A DNA stretch of 64,000 nt, taken from the NCBI RefSeq assembly GCF_023065955.2, contig NW_026622808.1, forward strand, positions 30,702,475 to 30,766,474. The letters run 5' to 3'. The stretch comes from Ursus arctos (Eukaryota; Chordata; Mammalia; Carnivora; Ursidae). Positions 15,886 through 27,990 of this stretch are shown here, piece by piece; within the stretch, counting starts at the first letter, position 1; each line of letters starts with the position of its first letter. Position numbers and translations under genes: made by a program. Below the pieces are notes generated by a model. That model saw only the letters and a list, made by a program, of their open reading frames with translations. It made no database searches and was not told the origin of the DNA.

Positions 15886-17339
15886 GTGCCTGGAGCCTTT
15901 GATAGAAACTTCAGAGGCAATGCCCTCCCCCCTCCAGGCCCCGGGGGGAATTCCTGCATGTGGAGAGGGGCTGGGGCCAGTGCCTGAAGGCAGGATTTAT
16001 GAGGGGAAGGGGGCTTTACCTGGAGTCCCCCCCTCCGTCTTCCTCCTGAGCCCAGGTCTCTCTGATCCTATCACTCATCCTCACGGAGAGGGGGACAGCA
16101 GCCGAGGGATGGGGTCTGGCCCCCTCCTAGCTGAAACACAGGACATTCTTCCCCTCATCTGGAGGGCAGAACACCCCACATCTGGAAATCTGACAACATC
16201 CGGTGCTGGGGGGAGGCAAGTTTTTCACTTTTCTTCCAGATGTTTGGCAAGAGTATTGAGAAAAAAAGGGGTGGGGGGAGGGTCCACAGAGACGAGCCAG
16301 AAATACCACAAGAGAACACAGCCAGAGGGGGACACACAGAGAGAGAGGCCTCTGGGCAGCCCCATTGCCCAGGCCCACTGGCCCTTGAGACAACTGACTC
16401 TGGATGTTCCATGGGGACTCCAGCCACCCACAGCCACAGCCAAAGACATTACCCAATCCCCTTTCATTCATCATGGGTGAAACCGAGGCCCAGGGCAGAG
16501 GACACACTCAGCGTCACCCTGACTTCTGATCTCATTGCTTTCATCCACATATTACTGCCACGCCTCAGATACCACCTTGAACGGGGGTCAGTGAGGCCAG
16601 GTCTGCGCTATGGGGCGGGCAGGCTCTTACAGCCAGTCAGCGCCGCCACCTCTGCCTGGGGGAGCGTGGCAGGGAGGTGGGGGGGGAGGATGTCTCGGTC
16701 CCCTTCCCTCCTGCACAGGGCAGATGTGGTCCTGGAGTGGGGACCCCACGCACCCAGGACTCAGATGCAGAGGCTGGGGCTGGGTCTTTGACCGGCTGAG
16801 CTCCAGTTCCTGGGAGCAACGGGGCCCCAGGGCTCGCCCTGCCGGACTGCTCTCAACCTAGAACTAATGCCCAGCCCCCTCTACTGCCGGCAGGCTAGGC
16901 TGTTGAGGCCAGAAGCAAGGCAGGGGGTGGGCAGGTGGGCAAGCAGGGAACAGGGGGCGGGGCCTGATAAGAGGGAGGGGCAGGCGGTGGGCAGTAAGGG
17001 CTGGCCACACTAAGGCTTGGCTCTCATCTCTCCCCCGAGTCCCAGCCTGAGCTCTGTGCCCCCCAGGAATGACAGCCAGCAGGCAAGATCCAGGCAGGGC
17101 CTGAGGGCTCTGGAGAGCCTGGGGGCAGGGACAGGGGTCTGGATGCTAGTACCCCTTTGGTTCCTCCAGCTCCAATGTCTGAGTGGTGACCCAGTCTGAT
17201 GCAGGCTCACAAGTCCTACATTCCAGAACCCCCTCTCTCCCTAGCCAAGGAGAATACTGGGGAAGATGTGAACCCTGACTTCTGAGGGGCCCACGGATCG
17301 AGGCGGAAGACCCTTGGCCACACTCACCTCCTTCTAGGT

Positions 17340-17705
17340 TATTTCCAGCCCCAATACCTTTGCATAGGCTGTTTTTTTCCCCTGGTACCCTTGTCTGGGA
17401 CCCTGGCCATGGCTTGCTCCTGGTCACCCCCTGGTCTCCGTGACACATCACCTCCTCTGAGAAGCCTCCCTAGACTAGCCTGGACCTGCTCCCTCTGCCT
17501 TGTCTCTCACCCTGACTCCTCAACGCTGTGCACCCTGAAACGAACCTGTTTCTTGGTTATCTTGTTTCTATGTGGATCCCCTCCATCCTATGAGTGTCAG
17601 TGGGCACGGACAAGTTTCTGTTGTCCCATATCTATATATCCCCAAAGTCTACAGCAGACCCTAGAACACAGTAGGCACTCAGTAAATGTTGGATGAGCAA
17701 ATGTC
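17340..17705 (+). mobile_element. L2 3' end, plus strand
   Basis: The order of words is that of the L2 3' region: ATACCTTTGCATAGGCTGTT, CACATCACCTCCTCTGAGAA, GCCTCCCTAGAC, CCTATATCT-type middle, then CCTAGAACACAGTAGGCACT and CAGTAAATGTTGGATGAG at the terminus. Old and diverged. Confidence 0.85.
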
Positions 17706-17974
17706 CCAAACATATCAATTTACCCATTTACCCAGTGGGGCCTGGGACCCACTGTCAAACTCCATCCATGGCGTGGGGTCAGGGGAGATGAGGGGGTGTT
17801 GCTGGCAAACCAGCTAGAGTCTGGGTCACTGCAAGGGGCACCCCCAGACAGCAGCAAGCCTCAACCCGGTCTGCTCTGCGTGCCCCTCCCACCCCCTGGC
17901 TGAGATTCTTCTCAATAGCCTGAGAAGGCCGGGTGACCCCATGGTCTCTACAACAACTTGGGCATAAGGACCAG

Positions 17975-17988
17975 CCAGCAGGGGGCGT
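17975..17988 (+). promoter_or_regulatory. Candidate CTCF-binding motif
   Basis: CCAGCAGGGGGCGT matches the CTCF core at 13 of 14 positions. It lies between the MYL3 promoter and the PTH1R promoters, where an insulator would be meaningful. Not proven by sequence alone. Confidence 0.45.
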
Positions 17989-18004
17989 AAAAGGGATAGA
18001 AACC

Positions 18005-18300
18005 AGCCTTCGGATCCAAACCCAAACCCCAGAACCCAGGATCCCAGCCCAGAACCCAGAGTCCAGACCTGGAACCTGGAACTCCAAACCCAGACTCCAG
18101 ACTCAGATCTCAGGATCTGAATCCCAAACTTAGAACCTGGAACCTGACCCCACTCCGGGGACCCAGACTAAAACCCTGGGTGCCAAACCCAGACCTTAAA
18201 TCCAGACTCCAGACCCAAGGGCCTAGGCCAAGGACCAGGACCCTAAACCCAGAGTCCAGATCCAGGACTCAAGACCCAGGACCCAGGACCCAGGACAGGG
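18005..18300. repeat. Degenerate CCAGACCCAG minisatellite
   Basis: Some 20 diverged copies of a short word (AACCCAGA, CCAGACTCCAG, GACCCAGGA) fill about 300 bases, ending in three near-perfect CCAGGAC copies. The strand is markedly poor in G-runs and T, unlike its flanks. Confidence 0.8.
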
Positions 18301-21300
18301 ACTGCTGGCGTTCCAGACTGGCACTGCCTATGGCTCTGTGTCGACAAGGGCTGGGAAGGGAGGAGGGTAAACTCTTGGCAAACAGCAGGGTGAGTGCTTG
18401 GCAGACCTTCCTGGTAGTGTTCCTCTGAGGGGCATGAGGACTGTCCCTCATCCTGTCGGAGCCAATTTGGGGAGCTCAGAATATGGTGGCCACGTGGAGG
18501 GGGTGGTGGAGGGTGACGGGAGGGAAGGATGGCTAAGGCCTGGCCATCCTTTGGGCCCAGGAGCCAGAGGCAGGGAAGGAGGGTCGGGCTCTTGTCCCCC
18601 TGGCCGCAGGCTCCGCAGGCTGCCCTAGCCCGCCCCAGACCGCCCCTCCTGGCCCGAGGCCTCTGGGCTGGGATGCAGGCCCACACTTCCCGGAGGAGTC
18701 GAGAACGCGGCCTGGGCCAGACCCAGAGCCTTAGAAGTAGGTCAAGTGTTGCTGTGTAGCAGGTCCTGGGGACCCCGTCCAGGCGCGGGCAGGCCCGTGG
18801 GCGGCAGCTCACCCACCAGGGCACACACGTGTATGCACACAGATGTGAACCCACCACCACACGGTGGGTGCCCATGAGCACGGAGCCCATGCAGGGCCCT
18901 CAGCTCCCGCCCAACTGCACCGATGGGGGCATTGAAGCCCCAAGAGGGGCAGGAGCTGCCCAGCAACTCTGGCCAGAAGCGGCACGAGGCAGCCACGAGG
19001 ACGAGGAGGAGAAGAATTTCTGCACCATCCCACGGTCCTGGATCCTTGGGTGAAAGTCTGACTCCAAGGAGGACTTCCCAGCAGGGCTGCCGTGCCACCA
19101 ACAGGATGTGGCCTGCTTCCCGGAGCATAGCTCCAGGCCTTGAAAGATGGGAAGGAGTGGCCAAGGGGGAGGCAGCAGACTCCTTATGCTCTTGTGACCC
19201 AGGCCGGTCCTGGCTCCTCTGAGCCTCCATTTCTCCATCTGTACAATGGCCATGGGTACGGCGAGGTGACAGTCACAGCCCCGGGGCCCCAGCCCATCCT
19301 CGCCACCCCCACACCACATACGGACAACTCTGTCCTCAGCAGGCCAAATACAACCCTCAGGCCCCTCCCTCTGCCCACTGTGCTGACGGGGACCAGATGC
19401 TCCAACCTTGTGGTTCTGGGGTGGGGGTGGCAGGACCCAGCGGGCTGGCAGGCAAGCCCTGGGTTTGGCCCAGGGACCTATAATCAGCTCCTGCCCCTCT
19501 GATCCCTGCCCAGGACTGACGCTTGGGGCTGTGGTGTCCTGGCCGGCTGTGGCCACGGCCGCTATATTTGGGAGCCCAATTGAGCATGAGGGAGGGGTGG
19601 GCAGGCAGGAGCCTCCAGGGACCAGTGCCTCATGGGAGGACAGGACGGGGGACACTGTTGGCCAGGCTTGGTCCTCTACAGAAGAAGGGCGTAGCCCTGA
19701 CTTTAGGGGCCCTGTCTGAAGGGCATGCTCTGTTCTCAGGGTCCCAGCCTGGGGGACATCGGCCCTGTCCTCCGTGGCAGGGTCTTAGGAGGTAGACCGA
19801 AAATGTGTCCGGGAATACTGAACCCCTTATTTAGTCCAAAGAGTCAGACTGTAAGTTGGGGCCAGGCATCCTGAGCGTGTAGGAAAGGGGTGGGGGCTGA
19901 CGTGGGTGACAGTAGTGGAAAGGCTCTCAAGGGGTGAGTTTGGGCGTAGAGGGGTCTCAGATGGGAGGGACGGGAAGAGGGGTGCCGATGTGCTGAGCCG
20001 AAGAATGGAGAACACAAGGGCTCGAGGCAGGGGTCCGAGGGAATGGGGTGAGGTGCCGCCCAGCCCCTCCCCAGCGTGGCCTGCGGCCTCCCTGAACCGC
20101 CCTGGACATTCCCGCCACTGGGCCAAGCCCTGTACACTCCTACCAGCAGTTTCCCAAAGAGCAAATATTTATTGTCCTTGGAAGAAAAAAAAAGAGTCCC
20201 CTTTTAGGATCAGGGTCTGGGAGCTGCTACTGAGGCTTGCAGGGGTTCAGCAGCGGCCCGAGATGACCAGAAACCCCACCAAGACAGACTGAGGCTGGAG
20301 GAAGGAGGCTGGGGCCGAAGCTGGTCTCGGAAGAGAGGGGTCGTGGCCGGCCCAGGCTGTGGGGCAGGGGGCTCTGGCCCGGGCCCATTTCCCCGAGGCT
20401 TCCCCAGAAGAGGTCTGAGGGTGGACCGACCCTGTCACACGGCAGGAGGTGTGAATGTGTATGGAGATGTGTGCCATCTCGTGCGCTCACGTGTGTCCCA
20501 CGAGGCTGTGAGCCCACGTGTGTGTGAGCATGGCCGGGGGCTCCTGGCTCTGTGTGCGTGGCCATCTGCGAGACTGTTCATCGGTTGGCACGGGGCGGGG
20601 TGGGGGCATGTGGACACAACCTCTGTTGAATGGCCAATTCAGTCAAAAATGAGAGTAAATTTAGCAGGGGAAAAAAAAAACCCGTCAGTCAGACGAGGAG
20701 TCTGAATTGGGTGGTTGTTTGACTGGATGGACCAACTGTCTCAGGCAAACAGTCCCTGCTGGCGGGAGGAGGAACGGGCTGCCCTCCCCACCGGGGCCTG
20801 CGTGGGGAAACTGGAGACGGGGACCCCCACCGGCCAGAGGTGAGACCAGAGATGGGGACGGATTCAGACACAGGGAAGGGAGGGTCACGAGGCCAGCCAG
20901 AGACAAAGAGAGCTCCCAGCGCCCGCAGACAAGGTGTGCACGCGCACGGCCCTCTGGCCCTGGCTCTCAGCTCTGAGCCAAGGAGAAGGCAGAGTCAGCC
21001 TTGCCCCCCAGCAGCCCAAAGTGGACAAGAAGGGGGCACCAGACCGGGAGGCGGGAAGAGAGGGTGGGCTGGTGCAGTCAGGGCAGAGGGTGCAGCAGCT
21101 GGCACGCGGACAGGGCAGGGGACAGGGATGGCAGTGGTGAAGGCGAGGGCAGCAGGGTGACAAGGGGGGGATGGTGGTGATGGCAGAAGAGGCTGTGGTG
21201 CCCAGGAGGGCCTCCCTCCCTGTCCCCTTGCTGGGGTGGCCCCATGAGACCCAGGGCTGTCCCCACCCCGCTCCACCCAGCACCAGCTGTGTCCTTGCCT

Positions 21301-21445
21301 CCAGTGGCCACACAAACACCCTCTGTGGCCCAGGGTGTGGAACTGCATTAAAAATGGCCCAAGCCCCCAGCCAGGAATAGTTAGGGTCAATTCCAGTACC
21401 TGCTCGTGTGGATATTTATATATATGCCCGCCCCCCCCATCTAAA

Positions 21446-21449
<4 letters not shown>
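18301..21449. other. Intergenic, no gene recognised
   Basis: Holds a MIR-like stretch near 19195-19260 and a CArG-like CTATATTTGG near 19562-19571. I see no exon of either neighbour. Upstream non-coding exons of MYL3 or the kidney-type PTH1R promoter could lie in this interval but cannot be called from sequence. Confidence 0.4.

Positions 21450-21481
<32 letters not shown>
21450..21481. repeat. (CA)n microsatellite
   Basis: About 15 perfect CA units, continuing as CA-rich words to about 21860. Confidence 0.95.
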
Positions 21482-21483
<2 letters not shown>

Positions 21484-24304
21484 CACACACTCAGAAATAC
21501 CAGGGTCAGGCTGACCTGCTCCTGCTATGTGTCTGTGTCTGTCCGAAAACACTCACTGGGCCCTGGACACTCCCCTCACCACCTGGTCTCTTTTCACCAA
21601 CACCAGGGCCAACAGGAATCCCACTGACGTGTGTGTGCACACACACCGACATCCCCTGCCTATGGGAGCTTGCACCAAGAGCAACCACACGCCCGTGCAC
21701 ACACCTTTAAACTAAATCTTCATGCAACATAGATGGCTTTACACAAATGTGTATACACACGTGTGCGTGCCTGTGCACACATTCACACACTTGCTCACAC
21801 GTGCCCTTTGCATGCATATGTACACACATTCGCATGCCTTTGCACACGCACACACCTAGCACATCACACTTCCGAGCTCACCGGTACAGAAAGAGCTCGG
21901 GGTGGGAATTAGGAGCACTGGGAAGGAGGAGAGACTAGAGAAATCAGGGAACCATAGCAGGCCCGTCTGGGGAGGTCCGGGAGCTTATGTGAGTACATGT
22001 GAGTGTGAGCGTGAATGTATGTGTCCAGGTGTTTGGGACCTTTCGACTGACTCCTCCCCGGCCCCCTTGAGAGCCATCCTCCACCCCCACCCTGTTCACA
22101 GAGGGAATATAGGGGCCCAGCACAGCAGCTGGGCCTGGAGAGGTCAGCGTCCCCAGGTTTGGGGCTCGCAAGCCCTAGCATCTGTGTTATTCTTGGCACG
22201 CTCAGGCCAGATAAGCATGGGGGTCAGAGCTCGGCTCTCGTGGGAAAGGACTCTCTGGAAGTCTCCCGACCCATTCCTTTCCCAGATCCTGGACCCCAGG
22301 GCAGGCAGGGGTGGGGGCAAAGGGAAAGAGGGGTGGCTGAGGGACAGGCAAGTCTCCAACAGGCTGGCCCTGAGGGCTGGGTGGCGGGGGTGGGGGGGGA
22401 GAACACACAGATTCAGAGACTCACAGACCCCCAGGACTATAGAGTGACCCCTCAAACCAGCCCCGGGACGCCCAAGTACAGGGCCTGGAGCCCATGGAGA
22501 GGGGCAATGCCAGGCCCCCAGCTCTCCGCAGCAGCTGGACCGGAGCCCCTCGGGCTAATGGAGAAGCTACTTTAGAGAGATGGTTGGAATGTTAGGGGAC
22601 CTCAAAGCATCATGCCCCATCCATAGCAGATCATGAAGTGCTGTCCTGGGATTAGTTATCTGTTCCCCGTCTCATTGCTGACTTCCTGGAGCCTCTTCCC
22701 CTCCAGAGACCTCAGGGTACACATTCGCATGGTGGGGTGGGGTCTTGGGTCAGCTCGGAAGGCATGCAGTCCCCCTAACACAGTCAGAAGGAGGCATGCT
22801 TGGGCCAGAGTCTCCTCCCTCCCCCAACTGCACCAACCTTTGCCCCCAGCCCAGGTCTCAGGCCCTTGCAGAAGGCTGGGGTTTGTCTGCTGGAGCTTGG
22901 AGCTCAGAGCCGGGTCAACAAGGGAACAATCAGCTGGAATTCTTCAGGAATACAGGGCTCATCCACGGCTGCAGATAAGCAAGGAGGGGCTGGGGGCTTT
23001 CTGCGACCCCGGAGCCTGGCCTGACAGCAAGTCCCGCCCCTCTGAAGAGGGGCCTTGCCTTCAGGAGTTCTGGCCCCTGGGGGGTAAACTGGCCCCTCCC
23101 GCAGCCCAACCCCATCTATCTGCACGCTCCCACCCCAGCTTGGTCCTCTAATGGCTGCAGCAGTCTGGGGTCAGCGACCATGGAGAGGAATCATTGATTG
23201 CGGCTGCCAAGAGCCCTCGCCACCTCCGGCCCTGCGTGCCTGACCTTGGGGTCCAGAGAAAGGACATGCCAGTTTCCCCACCCCCATCACCCCCATGAGG
23301 ACAGCAGCCACAGGGGCAGTGTGGTTGGCCTGCACTAGAGAACTGGGGTGCACCTTCCCGCAGCCCCCCACCTCCCAGGCTTCTGTCTCCCCTTTGGGAG
23401 TTGGGCTCCAGTTACCTCCAGCTTGACCCTTGGGCTGGGATCTGAGCTTTTTCCTCACCCCTGAGGAGGCAGAGGACCCCCAGAGACGGAGCGGCGGCCC
23501 AGGGCAGGCAGGGGATACAGGCACACCTACGTGATTTCGGGCAGCTCTCCTTGGTCCCAACCAGCTGCCGGGGCCCCTCCAGCTCTGCGGACGTCTTCGA
23601 TTTATGCATAGCCACTCTCCTGTTATCTCTGGAGCCCCCTCCAAGGTGGCCACCCGCTGGTCCCCAGTCGGGGCCCTTCAGCCTCTTCCACAGCCAACCG
23701 GGCCCGGGGTGTTGGGAAGACCTGGGTACTTGGTCTGAATGAGCTTGGTGACCTCTGGCACGCCATTGCCCCTCTCTGGACATCGCTCTCCCACACACAG
23801 TTTTATAAACTTCCCCAAGTGCTTCCCCTTTCTGGCCAGTTCAGCCAACGTCCACGGCGCCTCTGGGCCAGGCTCTGTGCCGGGCGCTGGAGAGCTGGAC
23901 AGACACAGTCCTGGTCCCAGCCCGAGATGTTCCCAGCGTCATTGCCAACTCATTGCTTCACCCAGCTAGTGTTCTCTGAGGCATGAGAGGAAACTGAGGC
24001 CCAGAGAGATGGCCCAGCTGTCCTCAAATGGCCCAGCCTGACCAAGGACCACCCACATAGGGCATCCCTCCAATCCAAGCAGGGCCCAGTATCATGACCT
24101 AGGGGTCCCCGACCCTAGATCTCCCCACCACAGCCCCCAGCCAGGACCCAGTGTCTGAGCTAACCCCCTTTCCTCTGCCTCTTCCTTCCTGGCCCCCTGT
24201 CCCTTCAAACCGCAGGGCCCAGCCGGCCTCTGGAACGCGTGCCCAGGACCTCGGTGATATTTTGAGTTTAAGAAAACTTTGCAGTCGGCAGGAGCTCTTA
24301 AAAG
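21482..24304. other. Intergenic, L2/MIR remnants
   Basis: Minus-strand L2-like words (GGGCCAGGCTCTGTGCCGGG, GCTGGAGAGCTGGACAGACA) at about 23820-23950 and a MIR-like GAGGAAACTGAGGCCCAGAG near 23985. No gene seen. Confidence 0.5.
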
Positions 24305-24314
24305 TTATAAATAG
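24305..24314. promoter_or_regulatory. MEF2/TATA-type element
   Basis: TTATAAATAG fits both the MEF2 consensus YTAWWWWTAR and an extended TATA box. The surrounding 24245-24330 stretch is AT-rich inside GC-rich DNA. It could be a distal muscle element of MYL3 (9.9 kb upstream) or an alternative promoter on the plus strand towards PTH1R. Neither is shown by the sequence. Confidence 0.35.
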
Positions 24315-27300
24315 CAGCAGCGGGAGCCCATGCTGGGAGAGGCGGAAACACGTGTCAAACACGCCTGGGAGGGGGGTATTCCGAGGCACAGACAACCCCC
24401 CCCCCCAGGGACCCACCAGGCTTCAGGGGATTTTACAACCACTGGAGCGGGAAGTCACACCCCACCCGGAAGGCGTCTGGGAAAGGAGACTCCGTTCTCG
24501 CCCCCCCACCAGGGTCCCAAGAGGTTGGCCAGGTTGCCCAGGCATGTGGGGACGCTGTGGAAAGGCATCTGGGCTGGGAGGGCTTGCACCTACCTGCCCC
24601 TCCCCACCACCAGCTTCCCACTCAGCTACCCAGCATGGGAACCCTAGGGCTCAGAGGAGTCTGGGAGCACGTCCACACTACCCCCAGCAAACACGGGCAG
24701 GATGGGTTGGGGTGGGGTGGGGACGGGTAAGCCTGGAGTGAAGAAGGGACCATTCCAAGGTCACGTGGGAACTGGGTAGCACTCAGACCCCCAAGCCATG
24801 GTTCTTCCCACTGAACAAACGCCACCACTGCCTCCCTTCCTGATACCCAACCCGCTCTGGTTAAGCAGAGTTAGAAGCCTGAAGACAGCATGAATGCTAG
24901 AGAGGACAAGGGACTCCCTCCACCACGGTGGGGGGCGCACTCACGCCCACCCCAAGGCCAGGTGTGAGGTCTCAGGCTTGCCTTGAAGGCTATGGGATTT
25001 GAGGACCTGCTCTCAGAAGCCTGGTGCGACAGGACACAACCATGAAGCCCCCCTTGATTTTCTCAACTGCTCTGCAGTGTTCATGGGCAACAATCATTAC
25101 TCCAACGACGGAGAGGTCCGGAAACTGAGGCACATCTGAGACCATCCGCACCCCACCCCCACCCAGCAGGTCTGGGGGCGGCAGCCAGACCTGGCATCCA
25201 GGCGCTCTGAACCTCAGGGAGCCCCAAAGGGTTTATGGGGCTCCCAATGAATGGGCCTGTTGAGCTCAGAGGGGGCCGGGCCCAAGTAAACACGCTGGGT
25301 CTGAGCTGCCATTCTCCCCCTGCCTCCTTCCCCAGGACCCAGGACCAAAATACAACTTCCTGTCCCCGGAGCTGAGGGCCAGACTCGCCCCTCAGAGCCT
25401 TGGGCTGGGGCTCACTGCAGGAACACAGCCTGGCCCGCATTGGCGGCCCCTGTGGAGAGAGCGGACTTCAGGTTTTCAAATTCACAGGTCTGCATCCAAG
25501 CCCTGAGTGCCTGGGCCGTTGATGGAGCCCCTTCGAAACTTGAACTGCCCATCTGTTAATGGCAGATCAGGAAACCAAGGTCATGAGCAGGAAGGGGACC
25601 CACAGGTCAGGGCAGAACAGGCCCCATTTCCTGGCCAGCAAGGGTGGGAACAGAGGGAAGAGCAAGGGGGTGTGTGGGGGCTCAGAGGAGGGAGAGGCTG
25701 CACGAATGGAGGGTCAGGGAGTAACAAGCTTGAGAGAAAGCAGAGGAGCTCCTTCCCCTTGGACACTGTTGCTCACTGACCTGGCAAGCTGAAATCTGGT
25801 CCCCCACTGGCGCTGGTCACAGAATGGCCTATCCACCCAGGGCCCACCCCCCTTGGAGCTGCACCCCTGGGAGCAGCCCAGCATGGGGGGCAGGAATCCC
25901 GTAAATGCTTGTTTGTCATAGCCTCATGCCAGGGCCCCCGCCAGCCCTGTCTACTCCCTCAGCCTCACCTCCCCACCTGGATTCCAGGGATGGACAAGCT
26001 CTCTGCCTCCCTTTCCAGCCTGTGAACATACTAGAAAGTCCTTTGGAAACTGTAAAGTACGGTACTCTCCCCGGGAGCCTGGAAGAGCTGGGGAAGGGCC
26101 GCCCCCAGGGATGGGGGCCCCAGGAACGTGCCCCTGCTGCTGGGGGCCAGTTTGGGGCCAGCCGCCTCACGTGCTGGGCCCTGGGGGCTCCGGCTGGAAT
26201 GTGCTGAGCGGCAGCTGCCACGTGAATCATTACACCTCGTCAGGCTGAGCCTGGGACTTCCAGACCCAAACCAGCTCAGGCTGGGCTCAGGCAGAAGGGC
26301 AGCGGGCAGCCAGGGTCTCCAGGTGCTGGGGTGAGGGGCCAGGGCCTTGCAGGGCCTCTTCCACTCCATCTGTCTGCATCCTCACTCTTGGTGTCTGGAC
26401 CCTCTGGTTAAGCAGAGTTGGAAGCCTGTCCGAGGCAGGCTGGTTCTGTCACGGCCCATTCCACAGGACCACAGAGGAAGGCAGGACATCCGGTCCACAA
26501 CCGTCCACCTCTGGGACCTGTAACTGCATAAGCAGACCTGCGCCTGGGTGTCACTGGTTGATTTCATGCCAAGAGCCCACATTCCAGTGGGCAAGGAGTC
26601 AGATATGGAGTGGCTAGGGGGCTGCAGGGTTAGGACAAGGGCTGGGTGGAATGAGTGTCCCCACGTGTCCCTGGCCCAGGGAAGGCTCAGTACCCAGGAT
26701 TGAGAGGGGAGGCCTTCTCAGGTCTCAGTTTTTCCGCCTGTGGCGTGGGTACGAACTACCTTCAGCCTCCATCTGATTTCTTCAGGTGCCCCAAACTTGA
26801 ATGAAATCATTCACGGGAGGGGTTGTGTTCATACCTCATGGGGGCCTGACATTTCTGAGATGTGGGAAAGCCAGGAGGGGCAGACAGGGACACAGGAACA
26901 GAGAGAAGGAGAGTTAGCCAGAGACAGGCTTGGCAGGGCCAGGAGAGGACCACGGAGGCACAGCGACACCGGAAGGGCCCAGGTGGCCTAGGCGCCAGGC
27001 AGGCACAACCATGGAGATGGGGGAGGGCCCAGCTCAGGGCGCTGAACACTGGTACTCTTGGACCTGCCTCTGCTCCCCCACCAGGGGTCTGGGACAAAGT
27101 CCTGGGCTGGTGCAGAGCTTGGTAAAAAATAATTAATTTTTCTTTTCAAGTGAAAGCTTTCACTCAAGCCTTTTCCTGTCCGTAGCAGCAACAGCCTTGC
27201 TTAGGCCTGAGCCGCAGAAGGTGCTAGGAAAATGCATGGCCTCTCCATGGCCAACCTGAGTCTGCTCTGAGTCTCCAGGCCCTGCTTGGAAGACCTTGTG

Positions 27301-27374
27301 GGCTCCAGGTGAGTGGGGTGCAAGGCAACGCTGGGACCCGAGTGCAGCTGGGAGGGGCAAGGCCGTGGTACCCC

Positions 27375-27376
<2 letters not shown>
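24315..27376. other. Intergenic, MIR remnants
   Basis: MIR-like minus-strand words occur near 25070-25140 (GGAAACTGAGGCACATCTGA) and 25545-25620. The rest is unassigned. No gene seen. Confidence 0.45.
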
Positions 27377-27412
<36 letters not shown>

Positions 27413-27417
27413 CACAC
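27377..27417. repeat. (TG)n-(CG)n-(CA)n alternating tract
   Basis: Forty-one bases of uninterrupted pyrimidine-purine alternation: TG repeats, then CGCGCG, then CACAC. The last part contains the perfect 16-base palindrome GTGTGCGCGCGCACAC at 27402-27417. This is a classic Z-DNA-prone and cruciform-prone arrangement. Confidence 0.95.
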
Positions 27418-27834
27418 CTGTGTCGGGCTACGGGTCACATAAGGCATGCCTGCGTGGAGATGTCTGTGGCCCTGGCATTACTGTAGCAAGGGGTCTGTGA
27501 CGGAAGCCCACACCTCCAGGTGCCCCAGGAGTGCTCCCTGCCTTGGACAGAGCCCCTCGGTCCCCCTGTGCCCCCAGCTTGCCTCCCTTTGCCTTCCTGA
27601 GAGGTGAGAAAACCAGGCTTCCTGCTGCAAGGGGAGGGGGCTGCCCGACCAGCTGCTCAGGGGGCCTCCAGTGACTCATCCGGGTTGGGGGGTGTTTATG
27701 AGCAGCCGAAAGGGCTGTAAAAGTGGCACCTCAGTTCACTCCTGGCCTGGCCATCCCCTCCCCGACCAGCCCCTTGCCTTGAAAAGCTTCCAGAGGGGCC
27801 TGGAACCAGAGAAAGGTCTGGGATTGAGGGTTGG

Positions 27835-27990
27835 TGGAGGCTCAGCCTGGGGTCAGGGTTCAGCCAGGGGTTAGAGGTCAGACTGGGATAAAGACTCCAC
27901 AGGGGGTAAAACTCAGTCTGGGATTAGGGTTGAGATTGGGATTCAAGCTGACTTTGGGGCTAAAGTTGGGGGATGAACTGTTGAGGGTTT
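27835..27990. repeat. Degenerate GGGTCAGGGTT repeat
   Basis: About seven diverged units of a roughly 22-base word (CAGCCTGGGGTCAGGGTT, CAGTCTGGGATTAGGGTT) are visible. Flanked by unassigned sequence up to the CpG island. Confidence 0.6.

Larger units (their letters stand above)
14653..17339. other. Intergenic region upstream of MYL3
   Basis: No gene seen. Contains the TG-rich tract at 14930-15215, a MEF2 motif at 15876 and a MIR-like word (AAACCGAGGCCCAGGGCAGA) near 16480. The rest is unassigned GC-rich sequence. Confidence 0.5.

Noticed and set aside
21450..21860. CRISPR-like or regularly spaced repeat
   Set aside because: Plain CA-rich microsatellite sequence in a mammalian genome; no conserved repeat-spacer pattern anywhere in the window.
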